This document shows, piece by piece, positions 49,362-57,706 of a DNA stretch of 64,000 nucleotides. The stretch is from Brachymonas denitrificans (lineage in GTDB: Bacteria; Pseudomonadota; Gammaproteobacteria; Burkholderiales; Burkholderiaceae_C). The stretch's first letter is position 1; the number at the start of each line of letters is the position of its first letter. A program made the translations under genes and the position numbers. Location of the stretch: NCBI RefSeq assembly GCF_907163135.1, contig NZ_CAJQUA010000001.1, forward strand, positions 2,433,001 through 2,497,000. Direction: 5' to 3'. A model generated the notes under the pieces. That model did not search any database. It saw only the letters and a program-made list of their open reading frames with translations, and had not been told where the DNA came from.

Positions 49362-51518
49362 ATGTCCGAGTCCCCTGCGCCCGTTTCGGCTGCCAAGCCG
49401 CTGTCTGCCATGCAGAAGGCCCTGCGCAAGCTGGGTCTGGTGGGGCCGATGGATTTTGCCTTGCACGTGCCGCTGCGCTACGAGGACGAGACGCGCATCA
49501 CGCGGCTGCGCGACGCGCGGCCGGGCGAGATGGTGCAGATCGAAGGCGTGGTGACCTCGTGCGAAGTGACGTTCCGGCCAAGGCGGCAGCTGATCGTGAC
49601 GGTGGACGATGGCACGGACGTGTGCACGGCGCGCTTCTTCAATTTCTATCCGAGCCAGCAGAAGGCCCTGGCGGAAGGGCAGCGCGTGCTGCTGCGTGGC
49701 GAGGTCAAGCCGGGCTTCATGGGCTGCACCATGCTGCACCCCTCGTTCCGCGCGGCAGGGGGCGAACTGCCGGACGTGCTCACGCCGGTCTATCCCTCGT
49801 CCGGCAATCTGCCGCAGGCCTATCTGCGCCGGGCCGTGCAGGGCGGGCTGGAGCGCGCGCAGGCAGCGGGGTTGCTCGGCGAGACCGTGCCGGCCGAAGC
49901 CCTGCAGGATCTGGGGCGGCAGTTGCACCAGCCGCCCTGGGCGCTGGGGCCGGCGCTGCGTTATCTGCACCATCCGACGCCCGATGTGTCCGTGGCAGCG
50001 CTGGAGGACCGCAGTCATCCGGCCTGGCTGCGGCTGAAGGCGGAGGAGTTGCTGGCGCAGCAGTTGTCGCAGGCCCAGGCGCATCTGGAGCGGGAGCGCC
50101 TGCAGGCACCGGCCCTGCCGCTGCGCCGCGGTGGCCTGCACGAGAAGTTGCTGGCGGCCCTGCCGTTCAGCCTGACCGAAGCGCAGCGCCGCGTGGGCGA
50201 GGAGATCGCGCGCGATCTGCAGCGCGGCCTGCCCATGCACCGCCTGCTGCAGGGCGACGTCGGTTCGGGCAAGACGGTGGTGGCAGCGCTGGCGGCGGCG
50301 ATCTGCATCGATGCCGGCTGGCAATGCGTGCTGATGGCGCCGACCGAAATCCTGGCCGAGCAGCATTTCCGCAAGCTGCTGGACTGGCTGACGCCGCTCG
50401 ACGTTGGCGTGGCCTGGCTGACGGGCAGCCAGAAGACGAAGGAGCGGCGCGAGATGCTGGCGCGCATCGCCAGCGGCGAGGCGCAGCTGGTGGTGGGCAC
50501 GCATGCGGTGATCCAGGACAAGGTGCAGTTTCACAAGCTGGCGCTGGCCATCATCGACGAGCAGCATCGCTTCGGCGTGCAGCAGCGGCTGGCCTTGCGG
50601 CAGAAGATGCAGGGTGCGGCCGTGCCAGTAAGCGCGGGCGATGCTTCCTCAGGGGCTGCATCTTCCGGGCATCCCGTGGTTCAGGAACCCCATCTGCTGA
50701 TGATGAGCGCCACCCCCATTCCGCGCACGCTGGCGATGAGCTATTACGCCGACCTGCATGTGAGCACCATCGACGAGCTGCCGCCGGGCCGCACACCGGT
50801 GCTGACCAAGCTGATCAGCCAGCAGCGTCGCGACGAGGTGATCGCGCGCATCGGCCAGCAGCTGGCCGAAGGCAGGCAGGTGTACTGGGTCTGTCCGCTG
50901 ATCGAGGAAAGCGAGGCGCTGGACCTGCAGAACGCCACCCATACCTGGGAAGACCTGCAGCAGGCGTTGCCTGGCGTGCAGGTGGCCTTGCTGCACTCGC
51001 GCCTGCCCACGGCGGAGAAGAAGGCCATCATGGAAGCCTTTTCGAGTGGCGCCACCGGCGTACTGGTGAGCACCACCGTGATCGAAGTGGGAGTGGATGT
51101 GCCCAATGCCAGCCTGATGGTGATCGAGCATGCCGAGCGCTTCGGCCTGAGCCAGCTGCACCAGCTGCGCGGGCGCGTCGGGCGCGGTGCCGCGGCCAGC
51201 GTATGCGTGCTGCTCTACGCCACCAACGAATCCGGCCGCGTGAGCGAGACGGCACGCGAACGGCTGCGTGCCATGGCAGAGACCAACGACGGCTTCGAGA
51301 TTGCGCGGCGCGACCTCGAAATCCGCGGCCCCGGCGAACTGCTGGGCGCGCGCCAGAGCGGCGCCCCCCTGCTGCGTTTTGCCGATCTGGAGCAGGACGC
51401 GCTGCTGCTGGACTGGGCGCGCCATTGGGCGCCGCGCATGCTGCGCCAGCATCCGCAGTTGGCGCAGCGCCACCTCGAGCGCTGGCTGGGCGGGAGGGCC
51501 GAGTTCCTGAAAGCGTGA
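49362..51518 (+). CDS. recG: ATP-dependent DNA helicase RecG
   Basis: A 718-residue RecG starting [17 protein letters not shown]. The wedge (OB) domain lies in the first third ([21 protein letters not shown]). The helicase motifs are [14 protein letters not shown] (I), DEQHRFGV (II), [13 protein letters not shown] (III) and [40 protein letters not shown] (V-VI). It remodels stalled forks and Holliday junctions. CAGAAT ends six bases before the ATG with no ribosome site, another leaderless candidate. An in-frame ATG at 49299 lies inside divergent queA and is rejected. Confidence 0.97.
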   Translation: MSESPAPVSAAKPLSAMQKALRKLGLVGPMDFALHVPLRYEDETRITRLRDARPGEMVQIEGVVTSCEVTFRPRRQLIVTVDDGTDVCTARFFNFYPSQQKALAEGQRVLLRGEVKPGFMGCTMLHPSFRAAGGELPDVLTPVYPSSGNLPQAYLRRAVQGGLERAQAAGLLGETVPAEALQDLGRQLHQPPWALGPALRYLHHPTPDVSVAALEDRSHPAWLRLKAEELLAQQLSQAQAHLERERLQAPALPLRRGGLHEKLLAALPFSLTEAQRRVGEEIARDLQRGLPMHRLLQGDVGSGKTVVAALAAAICIDAGWQCVLMAPTEILAEQHFRKLLDWLTPLDVGVAWLTGSQKTKERREMLARIASGEAQLVVGTHAVIQDKVQFHKLALAIIDEQHRFGVQQRLALRQKMQGAAVPVSAGDASSGAASSGHPVVQEPHLLMMSATPIPRTLAMSYYADLHVSTIDELPPGRTPVLTKLISQQRRDEVIARIGQQLAEGRQVYWVCPLIEESEALDLQNATHTWEDLQQALPGVQVALLHSRLPTAEKKAIMEAFSSGATGVLVSTTVIEVGVDVPNASLMVIEHAERFGLSQLHQLRGRVGRGAAASVCVLLYATNESGRVSETARERLRAMAETNDGFEIARRDLEIRGPGELLGARQSGAPLLRFADLEQDALLLDWARHWAPRMLRQHPQLAQRHLERWLGGRAEFLKA

Positions 51519-51630
51519 CCATTGGCACGCCTGCTGCAGGCGCAGCGCGTCGATTGCAGTGATAATGAATGGTTATCCGAAGCCGCAGGCATGGCGTCTG
51601 CTGCCGGCAACCGAGCTTGATGACCCGACC

Positions 51631-52140
51631 ATGGAAACCCGCTGGACCCCCCGAGTCACCGTGGCCGCCGTGCTGGAGCGCGACGGCAAATTCCTGCTGG
51701 TGGAAGAGCGCCAGACGCGCGGCCTGGTGCTGAACAATGCAGCGGGCCACCTGGACTGCGGTGAATCGCTGACACAGGCCGTGGTGCGCGAGGTGCTGGA
51801 AGAAACCGCGCACGACTTCACGCCCACATCGCTGGTCGGCGTCTACCTGTCGCGCTACCAGGGCCATGATCCGGTCCGTGGCCGCGACCGCGACCTGACC
51901 TTTCTGCGCTTCACCTTCTGCGGCACACTGGGCGATTTCCACCCCGATCGCGTGCTGGACACCCCGATCGAGCGCACCCTGTGGCTCACCCCCGAGGAAA
52001 TCCGGGCCAGCACGTCACGCCATCGCAGCCCCATGGTGCTGCGCTCGCTCGAAGACTATCTCGATGGCCACCGTTTCCCGCTGGACACCATTTACGCGCA
52101 CGAGAGCGTGTTCGATCCGGCCGCGTTCGAGACGCGCTGA
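51631..52140 (+). CDS. NUDIX hydrolase (NudJ-like)
   Basis: About 169 residues from METRWTPRVTVAAVLERDG; an in-frame ATG at 51559 adds residues outside the domain. The Nudix box is complete: GHLDCGESLTQAVVREVLEET (G-x5-E-x7-RE-x2-EE). The surrounding sequence (TVAAVLERDGKFLLVEERQTRGLVLNNAAGHLD) resembles NudJ, a pyrimidine-phosphate/thiamine-precursor phosphatase. The specific substrate is not proven. It is seven bases before the TauE/SafE gene. Confidence 0.85.
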   Translation: METRWTPRVTVAAVLERDGKFLLVEERQTRGLVLNNAAGHLDCGESLTQAVVREVLEETAHDFTPTSLVGVYLSRYQGHDPVRGRDRDLTFLRFTFCGTLGDFHPDRVLDTPIERTLWLTPEEIRASTSRHRSPMVLRSLEDYLDGHRFPLDTIYAHESVFDPAAFETR

Positions 52141-52146
52141 CGCGGC

Positions 52147-52926
52147 ATGCTGGGCGGCATTGATCTGACTACCCTGGGCGTGCTGCTGCTGGCCGCCTTT
52201 GGCGCCGGCGTGCTCAATGCCATTGCCGGTGGCGGCAGCTTCCTGACCTTCCCGGCGCTGGTCTGGGCCGGTATTCCACCGATCCCGGCCAACGCCACCA
52301 GCGCCATCGTGGTGGCGCCCGGCTATCTGGGCAGCACCCTGGGCTTCCGGCAGGAACTGGGCGAGCTGCCGCGCCGCACGCTGCGCAACGATGCCCTGGT
52401 GTCGGCAATTGGCGGTGTGGCGGGGGCGCTGTTGCTGCTGGTGACACCGGCGAAGGTGTTTGCCGGCATCGTGCCCTGGCTGCTGCTGTTTGCCACCGCG
52501 CTGTTTGCTCTTGGCCCGCGCATCGGGCGCTGGGTGGGAGCGCACCATGCCGAGGGCAGTGCCGGCCAGCGCTGGCGCCTGCCCGCGCTGTTGCTGGTGG
52601 CCGTCTATGGCGGCTATTTCAATGGCGGGCTGGGCATTCTGCTGATGGCCATGTACCTGCTGGTGGGCGAAACGCGTCTGCATACCGTCAATGCGCTCAA
52701 GAACCTGGATTCGCTGGTGCTGTCGATCGTGTCGGTGGCGGCGTTTGCCTGGGCTGGCGCGATCGTCTGGCAGCATGCGCTGCCGATGATGGTGGCGGCT
52801 ACCGTGGGCGGTTTTGCCGGGGCCGGCATGGCGCGGCGCCTGCCGCTGGCCTGGGTGCGCGCCATCGTGATCGGTACCGGTGTGGTGATGAGCGTGCTGT
52901 TCTTCATGCGCACCACGCAGGCCTGA
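52147..52926 (+). CDS. TauE/SafE-family membrane transporter
   Basis: A 259-residue inner-membrane protein with about eight hydrophobic segments. The N-terminal repeat (GAGVLNAIAGGGSFLTFPALVWAGIPPIPANATSAIVVAPG) and the second repeat (YGGYFNGGLGILLMAMYLLVGETRLHTVNALKNLDSL) are the TauE/SafE signatures. The family exports sulfite, sulfoacetate and similar anions; the substrate here is open. Confidence 0.87.
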   Translation: MLGGIDLTTLGVLLLAAFGAGVLNAIAGGGSFLTFPALVWAGIPPIPANATSAIVVAPGYLGSTLGFRQELGELPRRTLRNDALVSAIGGVAGALLLLVTPAKVFAGIVPWLLLFATALFALGPRIGRWVGAHHAEGSAGQRWRLPALLLVAVYGGYFNGGLGILLMAMYLLVGETRLHTVNALKNLDSLVLSIVSVAAFAWAGAIVWQHALPMMVAATVGGFAGAGMARRLPLAWVRAIVIGTGVVMSVLFFMRTTQA

Positions 52927-53055
52927 CAGCGCGACGCCACGCCACGAATCGGCCGGTTTGCTGCCCTGGCTCAGACTTGTGCGCCCGAGGCCCTGTGCGC
53001 AGGCAGGTGCCCGGGTCTACACTCGGAGTTGCAGAAGAACAGAAAGGAATGCGCG

Positions 53056-54288
53056 ATGGATTGGGACAGCACCAAGGGTGTCATGACGGCACTGGGTATC
53101 GGCCTGCTCATCGGCGCCATTCGCGAGCGCCACAGCGCGGAGCCCATGGCGGGCTTGCGCACCCATGCGCTGGTGGCCATCGTGGGCGTGGTGAGCATGC
53201 AGCTGGGCATGGGGGCCTATATTGCGGCAGTGCTGGCCGTGGGGGCGCTGGCCGTGGCCGGCTACATGCGCAACGATCCGGATGACCTGGGCCTGACGGG
53301 TGAGGTGGCCCTGCTGGTGAACGTGTCGCTGGCCGGCCTGGCCTATACCGACCAGGTGCTGGCAACCGCGCTGGGCGTGACGGCGGCAGCGCTGCTGCAG
53401 GCCAAGCGCCAGCTCAAGAACCTGAGCCGCAATATCATCACCGAGCAGGAAATCAAGGATGGCCTGCTGCTGCTGGCCGCGGCGCTGGTGGTGATGCCGC
53501 TGCTGCCCACCGAGGCGCTCGATCCCTGGGGCGTGCTGCGTCCGCGCACGATCTGGAAAATCGTCGTGCTGGTGATGGGCACCGGCATGCTGGGCCACGT
53601 GGCTCTGCGCATGGTGGGAGCGCGCTGGGGGCTGGCCGTGGCGGGCTTCTTTGCCGGCTTTGCCTCGTCCACCGCGGCGACGGCCAGCTTCGGCGCCCGC
53701 GTCAAGGCCGATTCCAAGGTGCTGATGGCGGCCAGTTCGGCAGCCATCCTGGCGAACCTGGCCTCGCTGCTGCTACTGCTCGCCGTGGTATGGGCGGCAT
53801 CTCCCGAACTGCTGATGTCGCTGGCCTGGCCCATGGGGGCAGCGGTGCTGGTGCTGGTGGTGAATGCGGCCTTCGGACTGCGCAGTGCCAGCGGCCAGGC
53901 CGAGGTGGAGGACGAAGGAGGCCATAACGCCTTCAAGCTGTCGCATGCGGTGCTGATTGCCGCCATTATCGGCGGCGTGTCGCTGGTTGCGGCCTGGGTG
54001 CGCCATACCTTTGGCGACACGGCGGCGATTGCGGCCGCCATGCTGGCCGCCTTGACCGAGTTGCAGGCCGCGGCGGTGAGTATCGCGCAGATGAACACCT
54101 CCGGCAGCATGCCGACCAGCTACGCTCAGTGGGGCCTGATCGGCATCCTGACGACCAGCGGACTGGCCAAGTCGGTGCTGGGCTTTGTCAGTGGCGGTCC
54201 GCGCTATGGCCTGCGCGTGAGCACGGCGCTGGTCGGCATGGTGCTTGCCGCTGCGGCGGTGCAGTGGATGCTGCCTGCGGGCGCTTGA
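53056..54288 (+). CDS. MgtC/SapB-like membrane protein with DUF4010 domain
   Basis: A 410-residue polytopic protein starting MDWDSTKGVMTALGIGLLIGAIRERH; AAGGAA is eight bases before the ATG, while the ATG at 53029 has no site. The N-terminal GLLIGAIRERHSAEPMAGLRTHALVAIVG is the MgtC-like half, and the C-terminal half, with FFAGFASSTAATASFGARVK and LTTSGLAKSVLGF, is DUF4010. Function is unknown; MgtC relatives are linked to Mg2+ limitation, which is not shown here. Confidence 0.85.
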   Translation: MDWDSTKGVMTALGIGLLIGAIRERHSAEPMAGLRTHALVAIVGVVSMQLGMGAYIAAVLAVGALAVAGYMRNDPDDLGLTGEVALLVNVSLAGLAYTDQVLATALGVTAAALLQAKRQLKNLSRNIITEQEIKDGLLLLAAALVVMPLLPTEALDPWGVLRPRTIWKIVVLVMGTGMLGHVALRMVGARWGLAVAGFFAGFASSTAATASFGARVKADSKVLMAASSAAILANLASLLLLLAVVWAASPELLMSLAWPMGAAVLVLVVNAAFGLRSASGQAEVEDEGGHNAFKLSHAVLIAAIIGGVSLVAAWVRHTFGDTAAIAAAMLAALTELQAAAVSIAQMNTSGSMPTSYAQWGLIGILTTSGLAKSVLGFVSGGPRYGLRVSTALVGMVLAAAAVQWMLPAGA

Positions 54289-54384
54289 GGCGCGGCGGCT
54301 GCCGTACCGTGCCGCTTGTGCTCCAGGGCCGCAGAGAGCTGTCGCGGGATCGGGAGCACGACGACCCGGAACCGCCTTGCCCGC

Positions 54385-56358
54385 TCAGTGCTTCTTGTGC
54401 TTGCCCGACTTCTTGCCGTGCTTGCCCTGCTTGCCTTCGGATGGCGCAATGTCGTAGAGGCCATGTGCCAGTCGCAGTTCGCGCAGCAGGGTGCGCTTCT
54501 TGGTCTGGTGCGAACGCATGCGGCACAGGATGTCGTCCAGCACGCGCACGGCTTCGAGCACGTGCGGGCCCTTGTTCAGCATCACGCATTCGGCGCGGTG
54601 GCCCATGGCGGCATCGGTGACTTCGGCGCGTGAGGGCAGGCCTTCCTTGGCCAGGCTTTCCAGCACCTGCGTGGCCCAGATCACCGGCACATGGGCTGCC
54701 TCGCAGATCCACAGGATTTCCTCCTGCAGCTCGGCCAGGCGCTCGAAGCCGCTTTCCACCGCCAGGTCGCCGCGTGCGATCATGATGCCGCAGCAGGGGC
54801 CCTGCATGGCGCTGAGCAGCATCTGCGGCAGGTTCTCGAAACCGCGCCGCGTCTCGATCTTGAGCACGATGGCCAGGTCCGGCCGGCCCAGGCGGCGCAG
54901 CTCGGCTTCGAGCTGTTCCACATCGTCGGCGGTGTTGGCAAACGAGAGCTCCACCACGTCGGCATTGGCGGCGATGAACTCCAGATCGATCAAATCCTGC
55001 GCTGTGAGGGCCGGGATATGCAGGTCGCTGTCGGGCAGGTTGATGCCCTTGTCGGCGCGCAGCTTTTCGCCATCCAGGCCGGCGCGCGTGATGCGTACCA
55101 GGGCGTGGTCGCTCTCCATCTGCTCGACCACGCCGCCGATCTTGCCATCGTCGAACCAGATCGGTTCGCCGGCGCGCACATCGTCGAAGACTTCGGGCAG
55201 GGTGCAGCCGATGCTGGCCGGGGAGAGCACCTTGCCATTTGCATCCAGCGTGGCGGGTTGGCCGGGCTGCTGGTCGCGCGTGACGCGCAGCAGGTCGCCG
55301 GCACGCAGCAGCAGGGCGCTTGGCGTGGCTGGCAGGGCGCCCACGGCGGCATCGTGCGGAGGGCCGTCGGGCGTGCTCTTGCCGGTGGCCGGAATGCGGC
55401 GCAGCAGGGTGCCAGGCGCCACGTAGAGGGTGCGTTCCGCCTCGGCCCAGCAGCCGGTCTTGCCGGTCTGCACCACCTCCATGCTGCGGCGCTTGCCGCG
55501 CGCATCGGTCAGGCGGATGCGGTCGCCGGAGCGCAGCGAGCCCAGCCAGACGGCTGGCACCGGCACGCAGCCGTCGGCGTCTTCGGGCGGCGCTGCCGGC
55601 GCAGCGTCTTCGGCATGTAGCCAGATGCGTGCCGGCTGGCAGGGCTGGCCGAGGGCATCGCGGCGGGCGCGCAGGCGCAGCACGGCCGGGCCCGGCTCCA
55701 GCGGGCCGGTGCGCAACTTGGGGCCGCCCAGGTCCATCACCACCTTGCAGGTATTGCCCAGCGCGCGTTCGGCACGGCGCAGGTGCTTGATCATGCGCGC
55801 CCAGGTGGCGGCATCATCGTGCGCGCAGTTGATGCGCATGCAGTCCATGCCCTGCGCCAGCAGGTCGTGGATCAGGCGCGGATCGTCGGCCGCCTCGCTC
55901 GGCATGGTGACCATGATGCGCACGTGGCGGCCCGGTTCGGCCGGGCCGAGCAGGGCGTTGGCGTGCTGTTCGAGCAGGTGCTGGCCGTGGGCAAAGTCAT
56001 AGACCGTGGGCAGGTGCTCGCCCGGTTCCCAGCGTTGACCGCCGAGCTCGTGCAGGACTTCCAGAACGGCGTCGATGGTGGCCAGCACGTGCGATTCGGC
56101 GCGGCCCAGCGAGGACAGGCCCAGGGCCGACAGACGCATTTGCAAGGGGCGCAGATCCTGCTGGCGCATGTGCAGATAGTGCACCAGGTTGCGCGCACTC
56201 TCGCGGAAGTTGGGATGGGCGGCGTCGAGCAGCGACTGCAGCGCATCGGGAATGGCGACCATCTCCTCGCGCAGCTCCAGCATCTGCTGGCGGGCGGTTT
56301 CGATGTCCTTGCGGCGTTGCGCGGCGCTGCTGCGGGGAGATGAGGCGGGAGATGACAT
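54385..56358 (-). CDS. Atypical pyruvate kinase homologue
   Basis: About 657 residues from MSSPASSPRSSAAQRRKD (GGAG upstream). After a 170-residue N-terminal extension rich in charged helices, the sequence shows altered pyruvate kinase motifs: MRINCAHDD (in place of MRxNFSHG), VMDLGGPKLRTG (DTKGPEIR), KIETRRGFENL (KIEN), MIARGDLAVESG (ARGDLG) and VIWATQVLESL (ATQMLESM). The metal- and phosphate-binding residues are mostly kept, so it may be active, but the C-terminal regulatory domain is missing and replaced by a short Lys/His/Gly-rich tail (GKHGKKSGKHKKH). Long B-domain with a 60-residue insertion. Whether it is a true glycolytic enzyme is unclear. Confidence 0.8.
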   Translation of the reverse strand: MSSPASSPRSSAAQRRKDIETARQQMLELREEMVAIPDALQSLLDAAHPNFRESARNLVHYLHMRQQDLRPLQMRLSALGLSSLGRAESHVLATIDAVLEVLHELGGQRWEPGEHLPTVYDFAHGQHLLEQHANALLGPAEPGRHVRIMVTMPSEAADDPRLIHDLLAQGMDCMRINCAHDDAATWARMIKHLRRAERALGNTCKVVMDLGGPKLRTGPLEPGPAVLRLRARRDALGQPCQPARIWLHAEDAAPAAPPEDADGCVPVPAVWLGSLRSGDRIRLTDARGKRRSMEVVQTGKTGCWAEAERTLYVAPGTLLRRIPATGKSTPDGPPHDAAVGALPATPSALLLRAGDLLRVTRDQQPGQPATLDANGKVLSPASIGCTLPEVFDDVRAGEPIWFDDGKIGGVVEQMESDHALVRITRAGLDGEKLRADKGINLPDSDLHIPALTAQDLIDLEFIAANADVVELSFANTADDVEQLEAELRRLGRPDLAIVLKIETRRGFENLPQMLLSAMQGPCCGIMIARGDLAVESGFERLAELQEEILWICEAAHVPVIWATQVLESLAKEGLPSRAEVTDAAMGHRAECVMLNKGPHVLEAVRVLDDILCRMRSHQTKKRTLLRELRLAHGLYDIAPSEGKQGKHGKKSGKHKKH

Positions 56359-56428
56359 GGCGCTCCAGGATGAGGCGGGGAACAGGCCGTGAAATAGGCC
56401 ATCTTGCCTCATATTGTGGCTGTGTCGG

Positions 56429-56446
56429 ATGTCATATTTATGTCAT
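56429..56446 (+). promoter_or_regulatory. Pho-box-like direct repeat
   Basis: ATGTCAT-ATTT-ATGTCAT is two 7-bp repeats with four bases between, an 11-bp period identical to the PhoB box (CTGTCAT-N4-CTGTCAT), with A for the first C. It lies in the 282-base gap between the divergent pyruvate kinase homologue and glycosyltransferase genes. Further ATGAC/GTCAT copies follow at 56530-56590. No good -10 was found at the expected distance. Confidence 0.45.
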
Positions 56447-56640
56447 CTGTTTGCATGTCGGAAGGTAGGGGCAATCGCTGACGCGGCAAGGCCGAGCGTG
56501 TTGCTGGCAGGAAGGCGCGAAACCCGCATATGACAGGAATGACAACAATCCGTCATCAGCAAGCCACGAAAATGCACTTGAATCGTCATGGATGCGGGCG
56601 CAGGGGCGCTGTCTGCCGTACTACAAGGACTGTCTCCTCC

Positions 56641-57693
56641 ATGAAAATTCTGATCGTTACCGATGCCTGGGAGCCGCAGGTGAACGGCGTGGTGCGCACG
56701 CTGAAGATGACCACACGCCATCTGCAGGAGATGGGCCACGAGGTGGCCATTCTTTCGCCGCTGGATTTCCGCTCCATGCCGTGTCCGACCTATCCGGAGA
56801 TTTCGCTGGCGCTGACGACGCGGCAGAAGGTGGAGCGGCGCATCGTCGACATCGATCCGGACTGCCTGCACATCGCCACCGAAGGACCGCTTGGCTGGCT
56901 GGCGCGCGGCGTGGCGCTGCGGCATGGCTGGCCGTTCACCACGGCCTATCACAGCCGTTTTCCGGAGTATGTGCATGCGCGCTTCAAGCTGCCGACGCGC
57001 ATCAGCTATGCGGCGCTGCGCCGTTTCCACAATGCCGGCCGCGCCACGCTGGCGCCGACGCCGGCGATTGTGGAGGATCTGAAGGCGCGCGGCTTCAACC
57101 AGGCGCGCCTGTGGTCGCGCGGCGTGAATCTGGAGGCGTTCAGGCCCGAGGGCGAGAGGCTGCCGCGCACGCCCGAGGTGCCGGTATTCCTGTATGTGGG
57201 CCGGCTGGCGGTGGAGAAGCAGGTGCACAAGTTCCTCGAACTGGACCTGCCCGGCGAGAAGTGGGTGGCCGGCACCGGTCCGGCCGAAGACAGATTGAAG
57301 GCGCGCTTTCCCGAGGCGCGCTGGTTCGGCGTGCTCAGCGGCGAGGATCTGGCCACGATCTACCGCTCGGCCGACGTGATGGTGTTTCCCAGCGTGACCG
57401 ATACCTTCGGGCTGGTGATGGTCGAATCCATGGCCTGCGGCACGCCGGTGGCGGCCTATCCGGTGCCGGGGCCGATCGACGTGGTTGGCATGGAGTCGGA
57501 TGGCGGCGTGCTCAGCGCCGATCTGCGCGCCGCCTGCCTGGCGGCGCTGGACAAGCCGCGCGACGCCGTGCGCCGCTATGCCGAGCAGTTCAACTGGCCG
57601 GCAGCCACGCGCCAGTTCGAGCAGGCGCTGGCGCCGCGCCGGGCGGTGGCGCCGCCCGTGCCGCTGCGTCCGGCGGCGGCCTCGGCCTCCTGA
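56641..57693 (+). CDS. GT4-family glycosyltransferase
   Basis: A 350-residue glycosyltransferase starting MKILIVTDAWEPQVNGVVRTLKMTTRHL, the opening of GT-B lipid glycosyltransferases. The donor half has LYVGRLAVEKQVHKFLEL and the nucleotide-sugar motif SVTDTFGLVMVESMACGTPVAAYP (E-x7-E type). Close relatives include mannosyl- and glucosyltransferases to diacylglycerol or phosphatidylinositol, and the Agt enzymes that replace phospholipids under phosphate limitation. The Pho-box-like repeat upstream fits the latter. It ends 13 bases from the convergent ABC exporter gene. The start at 56530 is rejected as it precedes the family N terminus. Confidence 0.88.
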   Translation: MKILIVTDAWEPQVNGVVRTLKMTTRHLQEMGHEVAILSPLDFRSMPCPTYPEISLALTTRQKVERRIVDIDPDCLHIATEGPLGWLARGVALRHGWPFTTAYHSRFPEYVHARFKLPTRISYAALRRFHNAGRATLAPTPAIVEDLKARGFNQARLWSRGVNLEAFRPEGERLPRTPEVPVFLYVGRLAVEKQVHKFLELDLPGEKWVAGTGPAEDRLKARFPEARWFGVLSGEDLATIYRSADVMVFPSVTDTFGLVMVESMACGTPVAAYPVPGPIDVVGMESDGGVLSADLRAACLAALDKPRDAVRRYAEQFNWPAATRQFEQALAPRRAVAPPVPLRPAAASAS

Positions 57694-57706
57694 ATCGGGA
57701 GGGCGC

